64,000 nt of DNA. It comes from Microbacterium sp. SD291. GTDB lineage: Bacteria > Actinomycetota > Actinomycetes > Actinomycetales > Microbacteriaceae. Both the position numbers and the translations under genes were made by a program. Shown one piece after another: positions 9,687-18,366 of the stretch. The DNA is taken from assembly GCF_017355365.1 (NCBI RefSeq), contig NZ_JADIJR010000003.1:123532-187531 (forward strand). Direction: 5' to 3'. The notes under the pieces are model-generated. The model did not search any database and was not told the origin of the DNA. It worked only from the letters and a program-made list of their open reading frames with translations. Numbering within the stretch: the first letter of the stretch is position 1; each line of letters begins with the position of its first letter.

Positions 9687-10967
9687 ATGACCCTCGCGCC
9701 TCGCAGCAGCAGCGCCGCCTCCCGGGTGTTCCTGGTCCTCATAGCCGCCTCGGTGGTGATCGGCGGCCTCGTCGCCGGGTTCCTCGCGATCGAGGCCCAG
9801 CGCGCGGTGCGCGCGGAGGCCGAGCGCGTCACGGCTGCGACGGCGGCGACGATCGCGAGGTCGCCGGGTGTCCTCTCCGCACTCGAGATCGGCGACCGGG
9901 GTGCGGCGACCCGCGCACTCGAGCCCTTCGCCCTCGCCGTGATCGACGCGGCCGGACTCGACTTCGTCACGATCATGACCGTCGACGGGGTCCGCGTCAC
10001 GCACCCGGACCGCACGGAGATCGGCCGGACGTATCTCGGCACGATCCCGGGCGAGGCACAGCAGCTCACCGAGGTGTTCACCGGGACGCTCGGGCCTTCC
10101 GTCCGGACGATCGTGCCGGTGCTGGACGCGGCGGGCTCCCCGGCCGGCTGGGTGGCGGCCGGCGTCACGACCGAGTCGATCGCCGACACGCTGCTGCGCC
10201 GGCTGCCGCTCTCCCTCGCGATCACGGCGGTGCTCGTCGCGATCGGCGCGCTCGGCGCATGGATCGCGCGGCGGGTCACCAGGAGGATCGCCGGGGACCT
10301 TCCGCCCGGTCAGGTGCGCGACGCGGTCTCCTCGTACGAGTCCATCCGCACGCTGGGCGAGGCGCTTCGGGCTCAGACGCACGAGCACGGTAACCGCATG
10401 CACACCGCGGTCGCGCTGCTCGAGCTCGGGCGCACCGCCGAGGCGATCGAGATACTCACCGAGACCTCGCGGCAGAGCCAGTCGCTCGTCGATCAGGTGA
10501 CCGCACGCCGCCACGGCGACCCGGTCGTCGGAGCGCTGCTGCTGGGCAAGGCCTCCCAGGCCAAGGAGCGCGGCATCGACTGGCGGGTGCACATCGAACC
10601 GGACACTCCCCGGTCGGTGCTCTCGACCGTCGACAGCGTGTCGGTGCTCGGCAACCTGATCGACAATGCGATGGATGCCGCCGGCGCTGCGGACGACCGC
10701 TGGGTGGAGGTCGTGCTGCGCCCCTCCGCGGAGGGCGGGATCGTGCTCGAGGTCGCCGACAGCGGAGCCGGTGTGCCCGCGGAGCTTCGGGAGCAGGTCT
10801 TCGCCCACGGGTTCTCGACGAAACCCGCAGGCGCGCAGGGGCGCGGGGTCGGTCTCGCGCTCGTGAGATCGGTCGTCGAGGAGGCCGGCGGAATTGTGGA
10901 GCTCATCGACGATCCGACGACCTTCCGGGTGACGCTCCCCTCGGCGCACGGACGGAGAAGGCCATGA
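9687..10967 (+). CDS. DcuS/CitA-type sensor histidine kinase
   Basis: 426 residues. ATG at 9687 follows GAAGGGACGGG. Topology is classic CitA/DcuS: TM1 (about 15-36), a periplasmic PAS-like sensor (about 40-165, with VTHPDRTEIG and GWVAAGVT), TM2 (about 175-200), then a short kinase core. The phospho-acceptor region is AQTHEHGNRMHTAVALLELG with His232. ATP-binding boxes are NLIDNAMDAA, DSGAGVP and GRGVGLALV. No cytoplasmic PAS domain is evident between TM2 and the kinase, unlike enteric DcuS. It overlaps the response regulator by four bases (ATGA). C4-dicarboxylate or citrate sensing is inferred from the divergent dctA. Confidence 0.9.
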   Translation: MTLAPRSSSAASRVFLVLIAASVVIGGLVAGFLAIEAQRAVRAEAERVTAATAATIARSPGVLSALEIGDRGAATRALEPFALAVIDAAGLDFVTIMTVDGVRVTHPDRTEIGRTYLGTIPGEAQQLTEVFTGTLGPSVRTIVPVLDAAGSPAGWVAAGVTTESIADTLLRRLPLSLAITAVLVAIGALGAWIARRVTRRIAGDLPPGQVRDAVSSYESIRTLGEALRAQTHEHGNRMHTAVALLELGRTAEAIEILTETSRQSQSLVDQVTARRHGDPVVGALLLGKASQAKERGIDWRVHIEPDTPRSVLSTVDSVSVLGNLIDNAMDAAGAADDRWVEVVLRPSAEGGIVLEVADSGAGVPAELREQVFAHGFSTKPAGAQGRGVGLALVRSVVEEAGGIVELIDDPTTFRVTLPSAHGRRRP

Positions 10968-11656
10968 TCCGCACCCTGATCGTCGACGACGACGCCCTGA
11001 CCCTGGAGCTGCACCGCACCTACCTCGAACGCCTCGACGGGTTCGAGGTCGCCGGCGAGTGCACCGGCGCGCGCGCTGCCGTCACTGCGGTGCTGGACCA
11101 GCCCGCTTCGCGCGCCTTCGACCTGGTGCTGCTGGACATCACGATGCCGGACGGGTCGGGGATCGACGTACTCCGGATGCTGCGCGCCAGAGCCGCGGCC
11201 GTCGACGTGATCGCGATCACCGGCGTCCGGGACGCGGAGACGGTGCGGCAGATGGTGGCGCTCGGCGTGTTCCAGTACCTCGTCAAGCCCTTCCCGTTCG
11301 CGGTGTTCCGCGAACGGCTGGACGCCTACCGCGATCATCGGGAGCAGGCGCGCTCCACCGATGGCGAGGCGACGCAATCCGAGATCGACGCCCTCCTCGG
11401 CCGCACGACCGGACGGATCACGCTGCCGAAGGGGCTCTCGGCGGCCTCCCTCGCGAAGGTGACGGCGGTGCTGCGCTCCGCCGGCCCGCTGTCGTCGAGC
11501 GAGGCCGCAGATGAGCTGGGCATGTCGCGCGTCGCGGTCCGCCGCTACCTCGAGCACCTCGCGTCCGACGGGGTCATCAGCCGCGGCGCGAGATACGGTG
11601 CGCGCGGGCGCCCGGAGACCGAGTACAGCTGGATACGGACCGCCGGCGACTCCTGA
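10964..11656 (+). CDS. CitB/DcuR-type response regulator
   Basis: 230 residues. The receiver domain (1-120) has the acidic pocket at D8-D10, the phospho-acceptor Asp58 in LVLLDITMPDGSG and Lys108 in YLVKPF. The output region contains a helix-turn-helix (AADELGMSRVAVRRYLEHLA, about 186-205) and a wing region after it, as in the CitB/DcuR/DctR family. Overlap with the kinase start-stop implies translational coupling. It probably activates dctA in response to external dicarboxylate, which is inferred from the neighbour. Confidence 0.92.
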   Translation: MIRTLIVDDDALTLELHRTYLERLDGFEVAGECTGARAAVTAVLDQPASRAFDLVLLDITMPDGSGIDVLRMLRARAAAVDVIAITGVRDAETVRQMVALGVFQYLVKPFPFAVFRERLDAYRDHREQARSTDGEATQSEIDALLGRTTGRITLPKGLSAASLAKVTAVLRSAGPLSSSEAADELGMSRVAVRRYLEHLASDGVISRGARYGARGRPETEYSWIRTAGDS

Positions 11657-11679
11657 CGGCCGGGGCACTGCCGGGCTGC

Positions 11680-12429
11680 TCAGCCGCGCGGCTGGGCGTT
11701 CAGCCAGTCGGCGAACGTCACGGTGCCGAGGTCGGCGTCCTCACCGGGGAGGATCCTCCCGTCACGGATCGCTCGCCCGAACGCGCCGGGGAGCGAGAGC
11801 GACGGCATCCACCCCCGATGGCCGATGTGCTCCGCCCACGCGCGGATCATGTCCGCGAGCTGCTCCTCCCGGGGCCCTGCGATGTCCGGCACCCGCCCGG
11901 AGGGACCAGCCTCGGCGAGGTCGACCAGGCGAGTCGCCACCTCGACGATCGACACGGGCTGGGTGCGCATGCGCACGGCGGGGTGAACGGGGCCGATCGC
12001 CGCGTTCCGGAAGATCTGGGAGGCGAAGTCGTGGAACTGCGTCGCACGCTGGATGGTCCATCGCACCTGCCCCGACTGCACCGCCTGCTCCTGGGCGAGC
12101 TTGCCCGCGTAGTACCCGTGCGGGGCGCGGTCGACCCCGACGATGGAGAGTGCGAGGTGGTGCCCGACGCCGACCCGCCTGCCGGCGGCGAGGAGGTGCG
12201 ACGTCGTGCCTGTGAAGAACTCGGTCGACACGCGGGCGCTCTGCGTCGAGGTGCTGAGCACGTCGATCACGGTGTCCGCTCCGGAGAGTGCGTCGTCGAG
12301 TCCCTCGCCCGAGTGCACGTCCACGCCGTTCCCGCGGGTGAGCACCCGCACCCGATGGCCGCGCTGCTGCGCGACGCGCACGACTTCAGAGCCTGCGATG
12401 CCCGTTCCGCCTGCGACTGCGATCTCCAT
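11680..12429 (-). CDS. NmrA-like NAD(P)-binding protein (atypical SDR)
   Basis: 249 residues from the ATG at 12429 (MEIAVAGGTGIAG). The dinucleotide loop GGTGIAG is at residues 7-13. The body matches NmrA/NAD(P)H-binding proteins: VRVLTRG after strand 2, ADTVIDVLS, and HHLALSIVGVDRAPHGYYAGKLAQE, where Y-x3-K could be a retained SDR-like pair. Such proteins are redox sensors or reductases. It lies 81 bases after the FAD oxidase on the same strand and is the last gene of a flavin-related group. Substrate unknown. Confidence 0.85.
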   Translation of the reverse strand: MEIAVAGGTGIAGSEVVRVAQQRGHRVRVLTRGNGVDVHSGEGLDDALSGADTVIDVLSTSTQSARVSTEFFTGTTSHLLAAGRRVGVGHHLALSIVGVDRAPHGYYAGKLAQEQAVQSGQVRWTIQRATQFHDFASQIFRNAAIGPVHPAVRMRTQPVSIVEVATRLVDLAEAGPSGRVPDIAGPREEQLADMIRAWAEHIGHRGWMPSLSLPGAFGRAIRDGRILPGEDADLGTVTFADWLNAQPRG

Positions 12430-12510
12430 GGCTCTCCATCCGAGGTTGTGCGGTGCCCTCGTCGACGCTACCGCGACGAGCACCGCGTTCGCCTGCGAGG
12501 GCTCACGGGA

Positions 12511-13863
12511 TCAGCGCGGCAGACGCCCCTCGTGCAGGACGGCATCGGGATCGACCTCGTCGCGCACCGCGCGGAGCCGGGAGATCTCGGCCTCCGTCCC
12601 GCAGCGGTCGAGGGTCTGCCCAGGTCCCAGGAACGTGGTCACGGTCCGCGCGGCCTCGGAGGGCGCGAGGAGATCGCGGAATACGTCGAGGCTCGCATCG
12701 CCGGGCTCTGACGGCGCTCCGGGGATGACGGGGGCGAGAGCGTGCAGCAGCCAGCCCACGAACTCGAGCGACGCGAACCCGGATCGCCGCGGCGCGTCCA
12801 GGGCGCCGCCCAGCATCCGGATATCGATCCCTATGATCGGCCACTGCTCCGGCCGCTCCCGGAAGTCCATGAGGGCGGCGATCGCGGAGTCGTCGAGCGC
12901 CGTCAGCGCCATCGAACGACCCCGGCCGGGGGTCGGCTCCGTCGGCTCCGGAGAAGCGGCGGCGAGGACTGCCGGCGACGTCGGCCCCGACACCTCGCGG
13001 CGCACCGACCCGGCACGGCGCACTCGATCGATCAGCTCCTCGGCGGCCCCGTCTGCCGACAGCGCCTGCACCGTGAGGAAGCTGCGCCCGCGGATCTCCT
13101 CCGGGAGCTGCGGCGCATCGGGCATGCGCATCGAGTTCGCGAACACGTTGAGCGTCGGGGGTGCATCTGCCGCGAGGTCGCGCACGGCCCGGATCACCGC
13201 GACCGCGTCCGCGACGTCGAATGTGAGACCGGCGCCCCACACCGCCGGGGCGCGGACGAGATCGATCTCGAGCGCCGTCACGATGCCGACGATGCCGCCC
13301 GCGCCGCGAAGAGCCCACATGAGCTCGGGGTCGCTGTCGTCGTCGACGCGCCCGTGCGCGCCGTCGGCGCGGAGCACCCACGCCGCTCGCAGGTTGTCGG
13401 AGCCGAGGCCGGCGGTGCGGCTGAACCACGAGTGTCCTCCGCCGAGCGTGTAACCCGCGACGCTCACGACGGGGCTCGTGCCGGACGGCGCTGCCCATCC
13501 CGTCCCCTCGAGCGCCGCCAGCACCGCGCCCCAGCGGACGCCGCTGCCCACGGTCAGGATGCCGGCGTCGAGATCGACGTCGAGAGCGTCGAACGCCGCC
13601 ATGCGGACGAGGACGGAGCCGGCGAGATCGCCGGAGGCGCCATGCCCGCTCGGCTGCACTGCGAGCGTGGCGCCGGAGTCGCGCGCGGCCTGGACGAGGA
13701 CGCGGAGATCGGCGACGTCGGCCGGGCTCGCCACCGCGGCGGGATGCTGAGCCACCGCCAGATTCCAGGGCTGCCGCGCCGTCTCGAAGTCGTCGTCTCC
13801 GGGGAGCAGGAGTGCGCCGCTCAGTGCGCGGCGGACGGGGTCGAGCGCAGAGGAGAGGGACAT
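12511..13863 (-). CDS. FAD-binding (berberine bridge/PCMH-type) oxidoreductase
   Basis: 450 residues from the ATG at 13863. The PCMH-type FAD domain covers about 35-215: AVASPADVADLRVLVQAARD, then PSGHGAS with His74 at the site that carries covalent FAD in this family, then GYTLGGGHSWFSRTAGLGSDNL. The Cys that gives bicovalent FAD in some members is Ser in GSDNL, so one covalent link at most is expected. The C-terminus ends in a shortened version of the usual YDP-x-N-x-F tail (DEVDPDAVLHEG). No secretion signal is seen. It lies 55 bases downstream of the FMN reductase. The substrate is likely a small alcohol or sugar-type compound but is not identifiable. Confidence 0.88.
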   Translation of the reverse strand: MSLSSALDPVRRALSGALLLPGDDDFETARQPWNLAVAQHPAAVASPADVADLRVLVQAARDSGATLAVQPSGHGASGDLAGSVLVRMAAFDALDVDLDAGILTVGSGVRWGAVLAALEGTGWAAPSGTSPVVSVAGYTLGGGHSWFSRTAGLGSDNLRAAWVLRADGAHGRVDDDSDPELMWALRGAGGIVGIVTALEIDLVRAPAVWGAGLTFDVADAVAVIRAVRDLAADAPPTLNVFANSMRMPDAPQLPEEIRGRSFLTVQALSADGAAEELIDRVRRAGSVRREVSGPTSPAVLAAASPEPTEPTPGRGRSMALTALDDSAIAALMDFRERPEQWPIIGIDIRMLGGALDAPRRSGFASLEFVGWLLHALAPVIPGAPSEPGDASLDVFRDLLAPSEAARTVTTFLGPGQTLDRCGTEAEISRLRAVRDEVDPDAVLHEGRLPR

Positions 13864-13918
13864 GACGCCACCGTACGATGCCGCTCGGACATTGTCGATG
13901 GCGTCACGCCCCCGAGGA

Positions 13919-14563
13919 TCACTCCCCCGCGAGGCCGCCGAGCATGTGCCCGAACGAGCGCCCCTCGGCGAGATAGGTGGCCGGGTCGTACGGATCCACG
14001 ACCGTGACGGCGCCGCGCTTGACGATCGCGTCGGCGAGCTCCCTCGCCCCCTTCTCCACGCGCGAGGACAGCGGAGCGACGTCGTCGCCCGCACCGCCCC
14101 AGTCGCTGGAGGCGGCGAACACGCCCGTCGAGACCGCCTCGGCGTGCAGATAGGCGAAGAGGGGACGGATCGCGTAGTCGATCGCGAGCGAGTGCCGCGC
14201 CGTGCCCGCGTTCGCGCCGATCAGCACCGGCTTGCCCGTGAGCGCGTCCGGATCGAGCACGTCGATGAACGACTTGAACAGCCCCGAGTAGCTCGTCGAG
14301 AAGATCGGCGTCACGGCGATCAGCGCGTCCGCGGAGACTACCGTGTTGATGGCCGTCTCCAGCGCGGCGGGCGCGAATCCGGTGAGCATGTTGTCGGTGA
14401 TGGCGTGCGCGTGGTCGCGCAGCTCGATCACGTCGACGACCGCCTCGATGTCCTGCGCGGCGAGCGCCTTGACCGTGGCGCCGGCCAGGCGATCGGCGAG
14501 CATGCGGGTGGACGACGGGTTCGACAGTCCTGCTGACACCACTGCGATGCGGCGAGTCGACAT
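13919..14563 (-). CDS. NAD(P)H-dependent FMN reductase (CE1759-like)
   Basis: 214 residues. MSTRRIAVVSAGLSNPSSTRMLAD is the flavodoxin-fold N-terminus with the phosphate-binding SxPSxTR loop of NADPH-dependent FMN reductases. VTPIFSTSYSGLFKSFIDVL matches the P-x-Y-x(3)-G-x-(L/F)-K family motif near residue 90. The start codon lies one base after the stop of the luciferase-like monooxygenase, so the pair is translationally coupled. Its expected role is to supply reduced FMN to that monooxygenase. Confidence 0.93.
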   Translation of the reverse strand: MSTRRIAVVSAGLSNPSSTRMLADRLAGATVKALAAQDIEAVVDVIELRDHAHAITDNMLTGFAPAALETAINTVVSADALIAVTPIFSTSYSGLFKSFIDVLDPDALTGKPVLIGANAGTARHSLAIDYAIRPLFAYLHAEAVSTGVFAASSDWGGAGDDVAPLSSRVEKGARELADAIVKRGAVTVVDPYDPATYLAEGRSFGHMLGGLAGE

Positions 14564-14564
14564 G

Positions 14565-15791
14565 TCAGGCACCCTTCCCTGCGAGTCCGAACGCGGCGCC
14601 GGCCGGCGCCGGAGTGTCCTGGTACGGCGAGTCTCCGGTGAGGTTGTCGCCGCGGTTCGCCCCGGGGCGTGCCTGACGGGTCGGGCCGTCGCCGTACACC
14701 GCCTGCACGCGCGCGGCGTGGGTCGGCGCATCCGGAACGGTCTGAGGGCGGTTGACGGCGAGCTCCCTCCGGAGCACCGGGACGACCTCGCCGCCGAGGA
14801 TGTCGAGCTGCTCGAGCACGGTCTTCAGCGGAAGGCCCGCGTGGTCGATCAGGAACAGCTGGCGCTGGTAGTCGCCGTAGTGGTCGCGCATCGCGGCGTA
14901 GCGGTCGATGACCTGCTGCGGGGAGCCGACCGTGAGCGGGGTCATCTCGCTGAAGTCCTCGAGGCTGGGGCCGTGGCCGTACACCGGTGCGTTGTCGAAG
15001 TACGGACGGAACTTCGCGACGGCATCCTGCGAGGAGCTCGCCATGAACACCTGACCGCCGAGACCGACGATCGCCTGCTCCGGCGTGCCGTGGCCGTAGT
15101 GAGCGAAGCGCTGGCGGTACAGCTCGATCAGGCGCTGGTAGTGCTCCTTCGGCCAGAAGATGTTGTTCGCGAAGAAGCCGTCGCCGTAGTACGCGGCCTG
15201 CTCGGCGATCTCCGGGGTGCGGATGGATCCGTGCCACACGAACGGCGCGATGCCGTCGAGCGGACGGGGCGTCGAGGTGAATCCCTGGAGCGGAGTGCGG
15301 AACTTGCCCTCCCAGTCGACCACGTCCTCGGTCCAGAGCTTCTGCAGCAGCGCGTAGTTCTCGATCGCCAGCGGCAGGCCCTGACGGATGTCCTTGCCGA
15401 ACCACGGGTACACGGGGCCGGTGTTGCCACGGCCGAGCATGAGGTCCATGCGGCCGTCCGAGACGTGCTGCAGCATCGCGTACTCCTCGGCGATGCGCAC
15501 GGGGTCGTTGGTCGTGATCAGCGTCGTCGACGTGGACACGATGAGACGCTCGGTCTGCGCGGCCAGAGCCGCCAGGAACGTCGAAGGACTCGAGGACCAG
15601 AAGGGCGGGTTGTGGTGCTCGCCGATCGCGAACACGTCGAGGCCGACCTCTTCCGCGTGCTTCCCGATCGCGAGGGTCGCCTTGATCCGCTCCTGCTCGC
15701 TCGGCGTGACGCCGGTCGTGGGGTCGCGGGTGATGTCGCTGACCGACATGATGCCGAACTGCATCGCCTGTGCGCCTGACTGCTCGCTCAT
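14565..15791 (-). CDS. LLM-class flavin-dependent monooxygenase (luciferase-like)
   Basis: 408 residues from the ATG at 15791. A TIM-barrel luciferase-like oxygenase using FMNH2 and O2, with the substrate unknown. Family features are QFGIMSVSD, HAEEVGLDVFAIGEHHNPPF (the EHH signature), YAMLQHVSDGRMDLMLGRGN and TVGSPQQVIDRYAAM. The C-terminal 60 residues are a Gly/Ala/Pro-rich tail beyond the barrel, common in actinobacterial members. It is the first gene of the operon with FMN reductase, preceded by a promoter that contains a short inverted repeat. Confidence 0.93.
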   Translation of the reverse strand: MSEQSGAQAMQFGIMSVSDITRDPTTGVTPSEQERIKATLAIGKHAEEVGLDVFAIGEHHNPPFWSSSPSTFLAALAAQTERLIVSTSTTLITTNDPVRIAEEYAMLQHVSDGRMDLMLGRGNTGPVYPWFGKDIRQGLPLAIENYALLQKLWTEDVVDWEGKFRTPLQGFTSTPRPLDGIAPFVWHGSIRTPEIAEQAAYYGDGFFANNIFWPKEHYQRLIELYRQRFAHYGHGTPEQAIVGLGGQVFMASSSQDAVAKFRPYFDNAPVYGHGPSLEDFSEMTPLTVGSPQQVIDRYAAMRDHYGDYQRQLFLIDHAGLPLKTVLEQLDILGGEVVPVLRRELAVNRPQTVPDAPTHAARVQAVYGDGPTRQARPGANRGDNLTGDSPYQDTPAPAGAAFGLAGKGA

Positions 15792-15830
15792 GATTCTCCA
15801 TGCCTCCCGAATCGGATGACTGCGCATCCG

Positions 15831-15860
15831 CTTCTATTCATTTGAATGTATATGAGTCAA
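15831..15860 (-). promoter_or_regulatory. promoter with overlapping inverted repeat for the LLM operon
   Basis: On the minus strand TTGACT (15855-15860) is followed 18 bases later by TAGAAG (15831-15836), giving a reasonable -35/-10 pair 40 bases before the start codon. Between the boxes, overlapping the edge of the -10, is a perfect 5-2-5 inverted repeat ATTCA-TT-TGAAT (15836-15847). That is a natural place for a repressor. The regulator is not identified. Confidence 0.55.
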
Positions 15861-15901
15861 CGCGTCCGCGCCACCTTTATTCCCGGGAGTAGCCTCGGAG
15901 G

Positions 15902-17032
15902 ATGAACAGCGCGGGAGCCGATGCGACAGGACCGATCACCGGAAGCCTCCCCCGGCCCCGGCGCCGGGTGCCCTTCTGGGACAATGCGCGCTACGCCTGC
16001 ATCGTGCTGGTGGTACTCGGGCACGCGATCCAGCGCCTCATCTACGACTCCGACGTCGCGCTGGCCTCCTACCTCGCGCTCTACGCGTTCCACATGCCGG
16101 CGTTCGCGATCATCTCGGGATACTTCTCGAAGTCCGGTTCGCCGACCAAGGTGCAGATGGCGCGGGTCATCACCGACATCCTGCTGCCCTACTTCATCTT
16201 CGAGTTCGTCTGGACGCTCACGAAATGGCTCGTCGAGGGACAGGCTGACCCCAACATCACGAAGCCGTCCTGGACGCTGTGGTTCCTGCTGGCTCTCGGG
16301 ATCTTCCGGCTCGTGCTGCCCTATCTCGCCCTGTTGCGCTGGCCCCTGCTGTGGACCGTGGCGATCTCGATCGGCGTCGGGTACCTGCCGAACGTCGACA
16401 GCACGTTCTCTTTGTCACGGACGCTCGGCCTGCTGCCGTTCTTCACGCTCGGCTGGTGGCTGCGCGAGCACGACATCATCGACCGCCTGCGCCTGCTGGA
16501 GGTCCGCCCGTGGTGGACCCGCGTCATCGCCGTCGCCGTCCTCGGCGCGACCGCGTTCGCGGCACTGCATTGGATCGAGGTCTGGGAGCGCATCGATCTT
16601 CGGCACTGGCTGTTCTACGAGGACTCCTATGCCGATCTCGGAGGCGAGCAGTGGTGGGCCGGCGGCGTGCGGATCGCCCTGATGCTGCTCGCAGTGCTGC
16701 TCAGCGCCGCCTTCTTCACCCTGATCCCCCGGGGCACCCACTGGTGGACCCCGTTCGGGCGCTACACGATGTACGTGTTCCTGCTGCACTCGTTCGTGCT
16801 GTACCCGTTCCGGGAGTCCGGGGTGCTCCGGGACCTCGATCCGACGTGGATCTGGCTCCCGCTGGTCACCCTGCTGTCGGTGCTCCTCGCACTCGCACTC
16901 GCGACCAGACCGGTGCGCCGACTGTTCCGCCCGCTGGTGGAGCCGCGTCCCGGCTGGCTCTTCACCGACCCGCAGCTCGCCTCGCGTGAGGGGTATCGCA
17001 GCGACCCGACCGGATCGCGGCGCCCGCGCTGA
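15902..17032 (+). CDS. acyltransferase 3-like membrane protein (fucose 4-O-acetylase type)
   Basis: 376 residues with about ten hydrophobic helices. The N-terminal WDNARYACIVLVVLGHAIQRL has the family pattern D-x-A-(R/K)-x5-(L/I)-V-x2-GH, with the conserved His of helix 1. HMPAFAIISGYFSKS matches the (M/H)-P-x-F-x-(F/I)-(I/L)-SG-x-F helix. GRYTMYVFLLHSFV is the usual late segment. Such proteins move acyl groups from acyl-CoA to cell-surface sugars. ATG at 15902 has GGAGG just upstream. It is monocistronic and divergent from the LLM operon, so the acceptor cannot be inferred. Confidence 0.85.
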   Translation: MNSAGADATGPITGSLPRPRRRVPFWDNARYACIVLVVLGHAIQRLIYDSDVALASYLALYAFHMPAFAIISGYFSKSGSPTKVQMARVITDILLPYFIFEFVWTLTKWLVEGQADPNITKPSWTLWFLLALGIFRLVLPYLALLRWPLLWTVAISIGVGYLPNVDSTFSLSRTLGLLPFFTLGWWLREHDIIDRLRLLEVRPWWTRVIAVAVLGATAFAALHWIEVWERIDLRHWLFYEDSYADLGGEQWWAGGVRIALMLLAVLLSAAFFTLIPRGTHWWTPFGRYTMYVFLLHSFVLYPFRESGVLRDLDPTWIWLPLVTLLSVLLALALATRPVRRLFRPLVEPRPGWLFTDPQLASREGYRSDPTGSRRPR

Positions 17033-17054
17033 CGGCACACCGGCGCTCCGGGGA

Positions 17055-18359
17055 TCACGCGAAGAGCGCGGCTCCGACGTACGATCCCGTCTGCGCCCCT
17101 GCCGGGATCGCCCAGACGCCGGAGCCGACGTGCCTGATGTACTCGTTCAACACGTCGGTGGAGAGCCTGCGCTGGAGCGCGATGAACTGCGCCGGATCGC
17201 GCTGATACGACAGGAAGAACAGACCTGCGTCCAGCCGGCCGAGGTCGTTGTTGCCGTTCACGAAGTTGAATCCGCGTCGCAGGATCCGGATGCCGTCGTT
17301 CTGCTCCGGATGCGCGAGCCGGACGTGCGCGTTCGCGTCGATCGCGGCTCCGGCGAAATCGGGCGCCGTGAACTCGTCACCGCCGGACAGCGGAGCCCCG
17401 ACGCCCTTGTCCCGCCCGATGATCGCGTTCTGCTCGGCGAGCCTGACCCGGTCCCAGGTCTCGATGAGCATCGCGATCTTGCGGGCGACGAGGTAGGACC
17501 CGCCCGCCATCCAGGCCGGCTCATCTGATGCCGCCACCCAGACGTGCTCGTCGAGGGCCGCGGTGTCGTCCGCGAGGATGTTCGCCGTGCCGTCCTTGAA
17601 CCCGAACAGATTGCGGGGCGTCGCCTGCGCGGACGTGGTCCGCGAGGTCTTGCCGAATCCGAGCTGGGACCAGCGCAGACGGGCGCGCCCGAACGCGATC
17701 CGGCTGAGATTGCGGATCGCGTGCACCGCCACCTGCGGATCGTCGGCGCAGGCCTGGATGCACAGATCCCCGTTCGAGGCGAGCGGGTCGAGGTCGTCAC
17801 CGAGGAATGCGGGCAGACGCTCGAGACCTGCCGGCCGCCGTGCGGCGATCCCGTAGCGGTCTCCGTCCTCGTTCCGGAAGAGGCCGGGGCCGAATCCGAA
17901 GGTGATCGTGAGGCCCGCAGCGGGAAGGCCCAGCGCCTCGCCGGTGTCGTCCGGCGGCAGCTCGGCGTCGCCGCCGACCGCGCCGGTCGCGCTCACCTCC
18001 AGTCCCTTGACCATCCGGGAGGCCGCGTACGACCAGTCCTGCAGCAGCGAGATCAGATCCTCGCGATCGGTCCGCGGCATCATGTCGAACGACGCGAAGT
18101 GGAGGTGCTCCTGCACAGGCGTCGTGATTCCGGCCTGATGCGCGCCGAAGAAGTCGTACGCGGTCTGCGCCTCGGCATCCGCCCGTGCTCGCTCCATCGC
18201 GGCTCCGCCGGCGATGCCGGCCCCCGCGCCGACAGCGAGGCTCGCGACGCCGCCGCCGATCGCCAGCCCCAGGAGTCCGCGCCGGCTGAGGCCGGCCTGC
18301 GGGGCGTCTCCAGCCGCCGGCTCGCCGTCCGAGCCGGCGGACGCGGATCTCTCGCTCAC
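17055..18359 (-). CDS. efeB: EfeB: Tat-exported DyP-type haem peroxidase / deferrochelatase
   Basis: 434 residues, GTG start at 18359. The twin-arginine signal LSRRGLLGLAIGG (Arg26-Arg27) is followed by a hydrophobic stretch. The DyP signature G-x2-DG is present as GFKDGT, and the distal and proximal haem region includes NAHVRLAHPEQNDGIRILRR, with the conserved His. EfeB oxidises Fe(II) or removes iron from haem outside the membrane and works with EfeO and EfeU. It starts seven bases after efeO and is the last gene of the efeU-efeO-efeB operon under the iron box at 20571. Confidence 0.96.
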   Translation of the reverse strand: MSERSASAGSDGEPAAGDAPQAGLSRRGLLGLAIGGGVASLAVGAGAGIAGGAAMERARADAEAQTAYDFFGAHQAGITTPVQEHLHFASFDMMPRTDREDLISLLQDWSYAASRMVKGLEVSATGAVGGDAELPPDDTGEALGLPAAGLTITFGFGPGLFRNEDGDRYGIAARRPAGLERLPAFLGDDLDPLASNGDLCIQACADDPQVAVHAIRNLSRIAFGRARLRWSQLGFGKTSRTTSAQATPRNLFGFKDGTANILADDTAALDEHVWVAASDEPAWMAGGSYLVARKIAMLIETWDRVRLAEQNAIIGRDKGVGAPLSGGDEFTAPDFAGAAIDANAHVRLAHPEQNDGIRILRRGFNFVNGNNDLGRLDAGLFFLSYQRDPAQFIALQRRLSTDVLNEYIRHVGSGVWAIPAGAQTGSYVGAALFA

Positions 18360-18366
18360 CGCCGGA

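Noticed and set aside
12511..14094. Longer start for the FAD oxidase that overlaps the FMN reductase
   Set aside because: The added residues are antisense-like and out of family. ATG at 13863 gives the expected N-terminus.
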